NCBI GenBank assembly: GCA_937911235.1
Contig: CALDPN010000106.1
Span: 1 to 5,796 of the forward strand
From: an uncultured Bacteroidales bacterium
Lineage (GTDB): Bacteria > Bacteroidota > Bacteroidia > Bacteroidales > Paludibacteraceae
Direction of reading: 5' to 3'
Length of the DNA stretch: 5,796 bases
The notes under the pieces are model-generated. The model did no database searches. It saw only the letters and a list, made by a program, of their open reading frames with translations, and was not told where the DNA came from. The position numbers and the translations under genes are program-made. Of this stretch, positions 1-5,796 are shown in pieces (positions within the stretch are counted from its first letter, which is position 1; the number at the start of each line of letters is the position of its first letter).

Positions 1-305
1 CCACAATCTTCGCAATAGAATACAGGGATTGGAACACCCCATGCTCTTTGTCTACTAATACACCAATCTTTACGATCTTTAACCATATTACCAAGTCTTA
101 CTTCACCCCATGATGGAATCCATTTAACATCACTAATTGCTTGCATCATATCTTTCTTTAAGCCTTCAATTGATGCAAACCATTGTGGAGTAGTTCTGAA
201 GATAATTGGTTTTTTAGTTCTCCAGTCATGTGGATAACTATGAGTAATAAATTCTAATTTTAATAAAACACCTAATTCTTCTAATTTCATAGTAACTGTT
301 TTATT
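1..305 (-). other. ileS: Internal fragment of isoleucyl-tRNA synthetase (bacterial type)
   Basis: About 100 codons in the same frame as the amylase match a central part of IleRS, which charges tRNA-Ile with isoleucine in the cytoplasm. HSYPHDWRTKKP lies at fusion residues 641-652, followed by the PQWFASIE segment, a WIPSWGEVR segment, and DWCISRQRAWGVPIP shortly before the edge. The HIGH-containing N-terminus is absent, and the KMSKS loop would lie beyond the left edge. The wording is that of Firmicutes-type IleRS; as I recall the family, Bacteroidetes IleRS is the more eukaryote-like form with a different sequence here. Codon choice also changes: Arg is mostly AGA and Leu mostly TTA, whereas the amylase favours CGT/CGC and uses CTT and CTA. 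The fragment has no start of its own and probably comes from another genome. Confidence 0.9.
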
Positions 306-2162
306 AGCATTTACATCAATATATGTACCATTTTCAATACCGCTAAATGTAGCACCACCACTAATAGTTACAAGACAGTAAGAGTCTGTTTTAGAGTCTG
401 TATAACGACGTTTGAATGCAAAAGTACCATTACAACCATCGGTGCTATATTGACCTTTACGTAGCGCTGGCACAGCCATACGAATTTGATTCAAGCGTTG
501 GAAGTGAAGAGCTAGAGGGTGTTTAAGTGTTGCGTTAGCATTACCTGTAGCTGTATATTCTGCAAAGCCTGTTGCATTAATATCACCTGTAATATAGCCA
601 CCATAATAAGCACGACCTGTTTCAGAAAGAGGACCATTAGGACCTTTGTCTATAGCAGCACCTTTTCTAAATTGAATTTCAGAACCATAATAAATACAAG
701 GAATACCACGGAATGTAAACATCAATGAAGCATTTTCTGCCCATACACTTTCGTCTTGTTCAAAACGAACACTTTCTGGAGCACCGTCTGGAGCGTAGTC
801 ATGTGAGTCTACATAAACAACGTTATATGTAGCGTCATTGTAATATTTATCGCCAGATTTTACACCAAATGCTTCTGCAGCAGTTTTAAAATTCCAGTGC
901 ATTGGGAAGTCAATTACACTGAAGTTATTCCATTTTGAATAGTCTGGAGTATGATATTTATTACCACTTAAGAATGCATTGCTAGAGTTTGGTAAGTTAC
1001 TTTCACCAGCATAATCTACCGCTGTTTGTTCAACAGATTTCATATTGGTGTGATTACCAAGTTCACCTTCTTTTACTACAATGTTATTCCAAGAAGTTTC
1101 ACTTGTATCCCAAGAATAGTTCTTAGTTTCTTTCCATGTATAGAAATAAGGAGAAGCGTATTGTGTATTACGATATGTTACGTTACGTTCACGAGCACAA
1201 ACCTCACCATACATAAAGAATGGACCACCATTACGTTTAGCCTTGTATTGTTCTGCAAGAGCAGTAAATTGAGGAAGGAATGCTTTATTGAATGTCAAAC
1301 GAGAAATGTGACCAGATGTATCGATACGGAAACCGTCTACACCCATGGCAATAAATTTACCATAACATTCTACTAAATAATTAGTAACGTATGGGTTTTC
1401 TGTGTTTAAGTCAACGCAGTCACCAGCAATTTGACCATGCCAACGAGTATGATTATCCCAGTTGAAGTGAGCATAGTGGTGCCAATAGTTTTTGCTATCG
1501 TTGTTTTGACCATCTGTATTCTTCATTTGAGCTAGACGCCAACCATATTGTTTTTCTATACTACTTAAATAATTATCTGGCAATCTACCACCATCTTTTT
1601 TGGTATAAGGAATCATACAAGCGTCAATATCTGCTTGTTTAGAGATTGTGGTGTCACGAGTAAATAGTTTGCAAAGATTTGCCTCACCAAAGTTACCTGT
1701 GTGGTTAAGAACGATATCAAGGATAATTTTCATACCCTTTGCATGAGCAGCATTGATAAGTTCTTGGAAACCAACACCTTTAGACTCATAGCGGTGATCT
1801 ACTTTGCTAAAGTCGTGAGCGTGATAACCGTGATAGTCATAGCCTGAAGCATTTTCCACAATTGGAGTAATCCACACTGCAGTAAAGCCTAAAGCCTTAA
1901 TGTAGTCTAATCTCTCAATAAGACCTTTGAAGTCTCCACGCCAAGGTGGGTCGTCTGCATTGGCAGATTGATTATCCCAACATTGTACGTTGTTTGATTC
2001 ATCTCCGTCGAAGAAACGAGTCGTCATTACAAAGTAAATAGACTCATCGCGGAAATCCGAGCGAGTTGCCTTATAGACATCGCCGTAGTTACTTGCTAAA
2101 ACAGCTATCGCATTACCAAATAGCAGCATCAGAAGTAACAAGTAATTCTGGATTTTTTTCAT
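1..2162 (-). CDS. Secreted GH13 alpha-amylase, its frame running on into an ileS fragment (chimeric ORF, open at left edge)
   Basis: The frame opens at the ATG complementary to 2160-2162 and stays open for 720 codons to the window edge. Residues 1-23 are a signal peptide (MKK, a Leu-rich core, then AVLA before Ser24), so the enzyme is probably exported to cleave alpha-1,4-glucans such as starch. The GH13 barrel motifs occur in order: region I DIVLNH at 149-154, region II GVDGFRID with Arg279 and the nucleophile Asp281 followed by His285, region III with the acid/base Glu320 in YGEV, and region IV VDSHD with His454 and Asp455. GIPCIYYGSE and a TGRAYYGG segment follow, as in bacterial alpha-amylases. 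Amylase similarity ends near residues 612-622 inside the C-terminal beta domain (NGTYIDV). From about residue 620 the protein is isoleucyl-tRNA synthetase. The amylase is therefore 3'-truncated, and the fusion is probably an artefact. Catalysis on starch is inferred from family; subfamily and exact substrate are not determined. Confidence 0.85.
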   Translation of the reverse strand, partial: MKKIQNYLLLLMLLFGNAIAVLASNYGDVYKATRSDFRDESIYFVMTTRFFDGDESNNVQCWDNQSANADDPPWRGDFKGLIERLDYIKALGFTAVWITPIVENASGYDYHGYHAHDFSKVDHRYESKGVGFQELINAAHAKGMKIILDIVLNHTGNFGEANLCKLFTRDTTISKQADIDACMIPYTKKDGGRLPDNYLSSIEKQYGWRLAQMKNTDGQNNDSKNYWHHYAHFNWDNHTRWHGQIAGDCVDLNTENPYVTNYLVECYGKFIAMGVDGFRIDTSGHISRLTFNKAFLPQFTALAEQYKAKRNGGPFFMYGEVCARERNVTYRNTQYASPYFYTWKETKNYSWDTSETSWNNIVVKEGELGNHTNMKSVEQTAVDYAGESNLPNSSNAFLSGNKYHTPDYSKWNNFSVIDFPMHWNFKTAAEAFGVKSGDKYYNDATYNVVYVDSHDYAPDGAPESVRFEQDESVWAENASLMFTFRGIPCIYYGSEIQFRKGAAIDKGPNGPLSETGRAYYGGYITGDINATGFAEYTATGNANATLKHPLALHFQRLNQIRMAVPALRKGQYSTDGCNGTFAFKRRYTDSKTDSYCLVTISGGATFSGIENGTYIDVNANKTVTMKLEELGVLLKLEFITHSYPHDWRTKKPIIFRTTPQWFASIEGLKKDMMQAISDVKWIPSWGEVRLGNMVKDRKDWCISRQRAWGVPIPVFYCEDC
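291..317. other. Chimera junction: amylase to ileS
   Basis: Amylase similarity fades at NGTYIDV (codons ending near 315) and IleRS similarity is already clear at ANK and TMKLEELG (from about 308). The stretch 291-317 fits either partner, so the exact breakpoint is blurred over up to about 25 bases. The join is in frame and the codon preference changes across it. Confidence 0.75.
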
Positions 2163-2190
2163 AAATTAATGTTTAAAGTTAAAGAGTCCC

Positions 2191-2198
2191 CAAAAATA
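2191..2198 (-). promoter_or_regulatory. Bacteroidetes-type -7 element for the amylase gene
   Basis: On the minus strand this reads TATTTTTG, a full match to the Bacteroidetes -7 consensus TAnnTTTG. It lies 28 bases upstream of the amylase ATG, which would give a leader of roughly 20 bases. A -33 TTTG at the usual spacing is not clear; only a T-run at about 2218-2221 is present. No Shine-Dalgarno sequence precedes the ATG, as is common in this phylum. Confidence 0.5.
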
Positions 2199-2230
2199 TT
2201 CAAATTTTGTTAAATATAAAAGAAGAAAAC

Positions 2231-2286
2231 AAGTTTAAATATTAAAAATTAACAAAAAAAAAGAAAATGAAGTTTAAATGTTAAAA
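2231..2286. repeat. Direct repeat pair in the divergent intergenic region
   Basis: The 17-base unit AAGTTTAAATATTAAAA at 2231-2247 recurs at 2270-2286 with one mismatch (A to G at the 11th base). The copies start 39 bases apart, close to four helical turns. A weaker TTTAAAGTTAAA-like copy lies at about 2172-2183, near the amylase start. Position between divergent genes would suit an operator, but the region is extremely AT-rich, so low-complexity similarity is possible. Confidence 0.4.
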
Positions 2287-2351
2287 TTGAATATCTGTAA
2301 AGATGTTAATAAATATCTTTATTTTAATAAGGTATTAATAAAAGTTTTTAC

Positions 2352-2370
2352 TACTTTTGCACTAAATTTG
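2352..2370 (+). promoter_or_regulatory. Tandem -7 elements upstream of ftsK
   Basis: Two perfect TAnnTTTG matches lie 11 bases apart: TACTTTTG at 2352-2359 and TAAATTTG at 2363-2370. The first would place a transcript start near 2366 and leave a leader of only about a dozen bases before the ftsK ATG at 2379. The second is so close to the ATG that it would give an almost leaderless mRNA, so the first is the better candidate. No clear -33 TTTG is seen at 17-23 bases upstream. Confidence 0.5.
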
Positions 2371-2378
2371 AAAATAAA

Positions 2379-4790
2379 ATGGCAAAAAAGACAAACAACC
2401 CAAGTATCCTATTGAAAATCAGGAACTTTTTCTCAAACGAAAAGGTTCGCATCATTATAGGAATTTTGTTTATCTTTTGTGCCTTTTATCTTTTTTCTTC
2501 ACTATTCTCATTTCTTCTATACGGCGACAATGATTATAATCTACTAAAACATAGCCTAGAAGAAGCCACCAAAGAAACAAAAGCTTACGAAAATTGGATT
2601 GGCTACGTGGGAGCAAAAATGGCTAACACTATCATAAATCAATGGTTTGGTATTGCCACTTTATTTTGGCCATGGTTCTTGCTAAGAGTTGGTGTGCAAC
2701 TTATTCACCCACTAGGCGAATACAATCTACCTAAAAAACTTATCAATCTATTTTTTGTTACCATTTGGGGTTCTATTGCCACTGCATTTGTTATCCCTAC
2801 ATTGAGCGTTGCTCCTTATATTCAATTTGGTGGCAATCATGGCAACGAAATTGTAGCATATCTATCTACACTTATTGGCAATGTAGGTTTGGGTGCTATC
2901 ATTATACTTTCTCTTCTTATTTTCCTTATCGATTCTGCTATTAGCTGGACAAAACGTATTTCTGCATACATAGCTAGAAAAAATCAACTACGCAGAGAAC
3001 GCATAGAAGACGAAAAAGCTCAAGAAGAAATCGAATTTAATGTTGTTGACATAGAGGAAAAAACTTCTCCAGAGGTAGAACCTACTCAAGAAAACGAGGT
3101 TCAACTAATCGAAGAAGATGATGAAGAAGAAGAAATTGTAGAGCCTGAAGAAGAAAATGTAGAAGAACAGGAAGAAGTTGACACCCAAGACGATTACGAA
3201 AATGTAGAAGAAAAAGAAAATGAAGAAGTAGAATTTACCGTTACTGTGGCAGAGGGAGAAGGTTCTGAGCTTGTAGAACAAAATAAAGACTACGACCCTA
3301 CTCTAGACCTTGAATATTACAAATATCCATCATACGACCTTCTTAAAGACTACGGCGAACTTAAGAGTGTAGATGCTGCAGAACAACAAGAAAACAAGGA
3401 AAGAATTACTCAAACCTTGAGAAACTACGGCATTACTATTAAGAAAATAGATGCCACAGTAGGTCCTACTATTACTCTTTACGAAATAGTGCCAGACGAT
3501 GGTATCCGTATTAGCAAAATCCGCAATCTAGGAGACGATATAGCACTATCTCTAGCAGCTACTGGCATACGTATTATTGCACCTATCCCTGGTAGAGGCA
3601 CCGTAGGTATTGAGGTTCCAAACAAGAAACCACAAATAGTACCAATGCGCTCGCTTATTGCTTCTGAGAAGTTCCAAAACACTAGTTTCGACCTTCCTAT
3701 TGCTATTGGTAAGACTATTACAAACGAGGTGTTTATGCTAGATTTGTGTAAACTACCTCACCTACTTGTTGCAGGTGCCACAGGTCAAGGAAAGTCCGTA
3801 GGACTGAATGCGATTATTACATCTTTACTTTACAAAAAACACCCTTCGCAACTTAAGATTGTACTAATCGACCCTAAAAAGACAGAGTTTACACTATACT
3901 CTACCATTGAAAAACATTTCCTTGCAAAACTAGAAGATAGTGAAGATGCTGTTATTTCAGACGTAACAAAAGTAACTCAAACTCTTCAGTCTATTTGTAA
4001 AGAAATGGACACTCGTTTCGACTTGCTAAAAAAAGCACACGTAAGAAACATTAAAGAGTATAATGCTAAATTTACTTCTCGTCAGCTAAACCCTGAAAAT
4101 GGTCACCGCTACCTACCTTATATGGTAGTAATCATTGATGAGTTTGCCGACCTTATTATGACAGCAGGCAAAGAAGTAGAAATGCCTATTGCACGTATAG
4201 CACAGCTTGCTCGTGCTGCAGGTATTCACATGATTATAGCCACACAACGTCCATCTACCAATATTATTACTGGTTCTATCAAGGCAAACTTCCCAGGTCG
4301 TTTAGCATTTAAGGTGTCTTCTATGATAGACTCACGCACTATCCTAGACTCTCCTGGTGCAAACCAACTTGTAGGACGTGGCGACTTATTATTCACTCAA
4401 GGCAACGACCTTACTCGTGTGCAATGTGCATTGGTTGACACTCCAGAAGTAGAAGAAATATGTGAATTTATTAGTAACCAACAAGGTTATACTCACGCAT
4501 TCTATCTTCCTGAAGTAGACCTTGGCGATGGTGGCGACACCAATATGAGAGGTATAGATATGAGCCAACGCGATGCAATGTTTGAAGACGCTGCTCGCCT
4601 AGTGGTGCTAAACCAAAGTGGTTCTACATCTATGATTCAACGTAAATTCTCTATTGGCTACAACCGTGCTGGTAGAATTATGGACCAACTTGAAGCTGCA
4701 GGCATTGTAGGCCCACAAGATGGTAGCAAAGGTCGTCAGGTACTTGTAATGGACGAAGCACAATTAGAAAGAATATTCGAAACTTTATAA
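2379..4790 (+). CDS. ftsK: DNA translocase FtsK (FtsK/SpoIIIE family)
   Basis: This is a complete 803-aa septal DNA pump that moves chromosome ends through the closing septum and supports dimer resolution. The N-terminal 190 residues hold about four membrane segments (roughly 25-48, 89-110, 121-142 and 158-186). A Glu/Asp-rich linker (about 205-305) joins them to the motor. The motor alpha/beta domains start near residue 320, with Walker A GATGQGKS at 466-473 and Walker B VVIIDEFADL at 583-592. AQLARAAGIHMIIATQRPS follows, as expected for the family. A C-terminal winged-helix gamma domain (about 745-800, SIGYNRAGRIMDQLEAAGIVG) would read the polar DNA guide sequences. The length is typical for Bacteroidetes, whose linker is shorter than that of E. 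coli. No alternative start is needed: the ATG lies just after the promoter elements, and no Shine-Dalgarno sequence is seen. glyA follows after 17 bases on the same strand, suggesting co-transcription. No lesion is visible. Confidence 0.97.
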   Translation: MAKKTNNPSILLKIRNFFSNEKVRIIIGILFIFCAFYLFSSLFSFLLYGDNDYNLLKHSLEEATKETKAYENWIGYVGAKMANTIINQWFGIATLFWPWFLLRVGVQLIHPLGEYNLPKKLINLFFVTIWGSIATAFVIPTLSVAPYIQFGGNHGNEIVAYLSTLIGNVGLGAIIILSLLIFLIDSAISWTKRISAYIARKNQLRRERIEDEKAQEEIEFNVVDIEEKTSPEVEPTQENEVQLIEEDDEEEEIVEPEEENVEEQEEVDTQDDYENVEEKENEEVEFTVTVAEGEGSELVEQNKDYDPTLDLEYYKYPSYDLLKDYGELKSVDAAEQQENKERITQTLRNYGITIKKIDATVGPTITLYEIVPDDGIRISKIRNLGDDIALSLAATGIRIIAPIPGRGTVGIEVPNKKPQIVPMRSLIASEKFQNTSFDLPIAIGKTITNEVFMLDLCKLPHLLVAGATGQGKSVGLNAIITSLLYKKHPSQLKIVLIDPKKTEFTLYSTIEKHFLAKLEDSEDAVISDVTKVTQTLQSICKEMDTRFDLLKKAHVRNIKEYNAKFTSRQLNPENGHRYLPYMVVIIDEFADLIMTAGKEVEMPIARIAQLARAAGIHMIIATQRPSTNIITGSIKANFPGRLAFKVSSMIDSRTILDSPGANQLVGRGDLLFTQGNDLTRVQCALVDTPEVEEICEFISNQQGYTHAFYLPEVDLGDGGDTNMRGIDMSQRDAMFEDAARLVVLNQSGSTSMIQRKFSIGYNRAGRIMDQLEAAGIVGPQDGSKGRQVLVMDEAQLERIFETL

Positions 4791-4807
4791 ATATAAATTC
4801 TCAAATT

Positions 4808-5131
4808 ATGAAAAGGGATTCAGCTATTTTTGACATTATTAAAAGAGAACGCGAACGCCAAATGAAAGGCATCGAGTTAATCGCTTCTGAAAACTTTGTT
4901 AGCGACCAAGTAATGGAAGCTATGGGTTCTGTATTGACCAACAAATATGCAGAAGGTTACCCAGGCAAACGTTACTATGGTGGTTGTGAAGTGGTAGATG
5001 AAAGTGAACAACTTGCTATCGACCGTCTAAAAGAAATCTTTGGTGCTTGCTGGGCTAACGTTCAACCACACTCTGGAGCAGATACAAACTTAGTTGCTTC
5101 TGATTCAATAAATTCATTAACAGTATCATAA
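4808..5131 (+). CDS. glyA: Serine hydroxymethyltransferase, N-terminal 91 residues only, then foreign tail
   Basis: GlyA is the PLP enzyme that interconverts serine and glycine and loads one-carbon units onto tetrahydrofolate in the cytosol. Residues 1-91 are a clean SHMT N-terminus: GIELIASENF (21-30), MGSVLTNKYAEGYPGKRYYGG (39-59) and NVQPHSGA (84-91), in a form typical of Bacteroidales. Family members have roughly 420 residues. The conserved continuation after HSGA (Q-A-N and onward) is missing from base 5081. Instead there are 16 unrelated codons and a TAA at 5129-5131, which is the antisense of the neighbouring minus-strand ORF. The PLP-lysine and most of the active site are absent, so the product as drawn cannot be functional. 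The gene starts 17 bases after ftsK without a Shine-Dalgarno sequence and is probably in the same transcript. Loss of the rest is best explained by a contig join, not by gene decay. Confidence 0.9.
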   Translation: MKRDSAIFDIIKRERERQMKGIELIASENFVSDQVMEAMGSVLTNKYAEGYPGKRYYGGCEVVDESEQLAIDRLKEIFGACWANVQPHSGADTNLVASDSINSLTVS

Positions 5132-5427
5132 ATATCATTTATATATGCCATCATGCGACTCTGTTTTGCATTTTCTACTGCAACTTTAAACAACATTTCG
5201 CACACATTTTTTTCAAAACCACCGAGTTCATTTCGAACAGCTGTTGCAAGTAGTGACGAAATGAAGTCTAAACTCTCTTGCGTTTTCAAGTAATTCAGAT
5301 AGAAATCAACTGCATCACGAACAAAATCACCTTTTGATTTTGCATGGCCTTCATCCACCATTTTTTGTATTTCATCCACCATAGAAGGTGTCATCCAGTA
5401 GGCCCATTTCTTTTTGTTTTCTTTCAT
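5062..5427 (-). CDS. Small ribbon-helix-helix-like protein, probably C-terminally truncated
   Basis: The ORF encodes 121 residues. The N-terminus fits a ribbon-helix-helix (Arc/MetJ-like) fold: a beta strand at about 6-13 (KKWAYWMT), helix A at 14-27 (PSMVDEIQKMVDEG) and helix B at about 31-50 (KGDFVRDAVDFYLNYL). Such proteins bind DNA as dimers. A helical tail follows, ISSLLATAVRNELGGFEKNV and FKVAVENAKQSRMMA, resembling small Firmicutes proteins I associate with mobile or accessory regions; this is recollection, not a search result. The last six or so codons (SAPECG) are antisense glyA, so the true C-terminus is missing or altered. The start ATG (5425-5427) lies inside sequence that also fits the RelA fragment, so upstream control is not visible. 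A regulator or a plasmid/ICE accessory role is inference only. Confidence 0.6.
   Translation of the reverse strand: MKENKKKWAYWMTPSMVDEIQKMVDEGHAKSKGDFVRDAVDFYLNYLKTQESLDFISSLLATAVRNELGGFEKNVCEMLFKVAVENAKQSRMMAYINDIYDTVNEFIESEATKFVSAPECG
5080..5110. other. Chimera junction: glyA to ribbon-helix-helix gene
   Basis: SHMT similarity stops exactly after the GCA codon ending at 5080. From there the convergent minus-strand ORF provides the sequence. Each ORF borrows its stop from the antisense of the other: the glyA frame stops at 5129-5131 within the minus-strand gene, and the minus-strand gene stops at 5062-5064 within glyA. The right limit is uncertain because the native C-terminus of the minus-strand protein is not known. 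Confidence 0.75.
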
Positions 5428-5796
5428 CTAAAGCGTATATTGTTTTCATATTGTGAAGACGATCTGCAAGTTTTATAAATATAACTCTTATATCCATAGC
5501 CATAGCCATAAACATTTTTCTTAAATTTTCAGCCTCTTCAGTTTGTTGAGAATAGTTTAATTTATCTAGTTTATCTAAAATTTTTACAATGCTATAAATA
5601 TTATCTGGATATTGTGCTTTAATTTCTTCTAAATTTTGGAATTTAGCACTCAACTTAACGCCTTTACCATCTACGTCCTTTTCTAAAATGCTTGATAAAT
5701 CAACGATATCTTTTGCATTAATTAAAGAGTTAATATCAGGATGTGTCATTGTTAAGATACTAGCATCACCGCCGTTTGCAGCTAGATTTAAACTAT
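5372..5796 (-). CDS. Chimeric ORF carrying a RelA/SpoT HD-domain fragment (open at right edge)
   Basis: The frame is open from the window edge; ATG codons such as 5747-5749 are internal possibilities, not a supported start. Codons covering about 5408-5578 match the HD hydrolase domain of RelA/SpoT (Rel) enzymes, which make and degrade (p)ppGpp: KLDKLNYS, then EEAENLRKMFMAMAMDIRV and IKLADRLHNMKT. In Rel proteins the Asp of LADRLHN belongs to the metal-binding set of the hydrolase site. The upstream HD motif (a LLHDVVEDT-like segment), the synthetase domain and the TGS/ACT regions are all absent. Rel proteins normally exceed 700 residues, so only about 57 residues of one are present. Similarity ends at about 5408 in the junction with the ribbon-helix-helix gene, and the terminal MGLLDDTFYGG is out-of-frame readthrough. 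Codon choice is AT-rich (TTA, AAA, AGA), like the ileS piece. Confidence 0.75.
   Translation of the reverse strand, partial: SLNLAANGGDASILTMTHPDINSLINAKDIVDLSSILEKDVDGKGVKLSAKFQNLEEIKAQYPDNIYSIVKILDKLDKLNYSQQTEEAENLRKMFMAMAMDIRVIFIKLADRLHNMKTIYALDERKQKEMGLLDDTFYGG
5405..5427. other. Chimera junction: ribbon-helix-helix gene to relA/spoT fragment
   Basis: In this A-rich 23-base stretch the minus strand reads plausibly both as the start of the small protein (MKENKKK) and, in another frame, as the end of the RelA similarity (DERKQKE). The RelA frame then continues 11 nonsense codons (MGLLDDTFYGG) to a stop at 5372-5374 lying in an out-of-frame reading of the small gene. A shared stretch of about 20 bases is what a k-mer-mediated misjoin would leave. 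Confidence 0.65.
5558..5796 (-). other. Unrecognised coding fragment upstream of and in frame with the RelA piece
   Basis: About 80 codons, reading from the edge SLNLAANGGDASILTMTHPD and on through INSLINAKDIVDLSSILEKD to YPDNIYSIVKIL, show no stop and look like real coding sequence (hydrophobic periodicity, few rare residues). They lack the HDxxED motif that should precede the RelA segment. The last 20 or so residues (LEEIKAQYPDNIYSIV) can be aligned without gaps to the usual LEDIK...IV segment of Rel proteins, but the expected VDGVTK is replaced by VKILDK. A fourth join at the GATAAACTAGATAAATTA-like stretch (5558-5578) is therefore likely but not certain. No function can be given. Confidence 0.45.

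Noticed and set aside
519..1376. Plus-strand ORFs at 519-728 and 1026-1376
   Set aside because: They are antisense to the well-supported GH13 amylase, are Cys/Ile/Thr-rich as expected for mirror frames, and match no family I recognise.
1..2162. Novel bifunctional amylase-tRNA synthetase
   Set aside because: Only an internal IleRS slice is present in the window, the amylase is cut within a domain, and compartment and codon use conflict; an artefact is far likelier.
2163..2378. AT-rich intergenic region as an origin, CRISPR leader or small RNA gene
   Set aside because: No DnaA-box cluster, no regular repeat-spacer pattern and no stable GC hairpin with a T-run; promoters plus a degenerate repeat explain what is visible.
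3000..3300. Glu-rich low-complexity stretch as a possible separate gene or repeat
   Set aside because: It is the acidic linker between membrane and motor domains of FtsK, a common feature of the family.
3479..3682. Minus-strand ORF of 67 codons
   Set aside because: It lies wholly inside ftsK on the opposite strand over conserved motor-domain codons; it is a shadow frame.
4791..4807. Terminator between ftsK and glyA
   Set aside because: The gap is only 17 AT-rich bases with no inverted repeat; co-transcription is more likely.
5062..5749. Overlapping minus-strand gene pair as a possible toxin-antitoxin or stringent-response module
   Set aside because: An RHH protein next to a RelA-like piece tempts a toxin-antitoxin reading (RHH antitoxin with a small alarmone synthetase). 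However, the RelA piece is a hydrolase-domain fragment with no synthetase domain, and the overlap arises from readthrough across a join.

Overview
The window reads as a mosaic. About 4.8 kb (roughly 306-5080) is an ordinary AT-rich Bacteroidetes (Bacteroidales-like) chromosome segment. It is flanked on both sides by short fragments of unrelated genes, probably Firmicutes- or Mollicutes-like, that join it inside reading frames. The Bacteroidetes call rests on a serine hydroxymethyltransferase N-terminus and an FtsK typical of that group, TAnnTTTG-type promoter elements, and the lack of Shine-Dalgarno sequences before the starts.

Layout: (1) 1 to about 305, minus strand: an internal piece of isoleucyl-tRNA synthetase (ileS) running off the left edge. 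(2) About 306-2162, minus strand: a secreted GH13 alpha-amylase, complete at its N-terminus and through its catalytic core, whose reading frame passes without a stop into the ileS piece. (3) 2163-2378: an AT-rich divergent intergenic region with a promoter candidate for each direction and a near-identical 17-bp direct repeat. (4) 2379-4790, plus strand: a complete ftsK (803 aa). (5) 4808-5080, plus strand: the first 91 codons of glyA, probably co-transcribed with ftsK, then abruptly lost. (6) About 5081-5427, minus strand: a small protein with a ribbon-helix-helix-like N-terminus, whose stop codon lies in antisense glyA sequence. (7) About 5408-5578, minus strand: a piece of the HD hydrolase domain of a RelA/SpoT-family (p)ppGpp enzyme. 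(8) About 5558-5796, minus strand: an open frame of unrecognised origin, in frame with the RelA piece and running off the right edge.

No exotic system is supported. The main observation is that three clear joins (about 291-317, 5080-5110 and 5405-5427), and probably a fourth (5558-5578), bring together fragments of universal housekeeping genes with no natural ends. At least two joins fall where the two partners could share about 20 bases. This is most simply a chimeric metagenome contig made through short k-mer overlaps. The apparent amylase-IleRS fusion, the truncated glyA and the overlapping antisense ORFs should not be read as biology until the joins are verified. The amylase promoter, ftsK and the ftsK-glyA linkage appear genuine.
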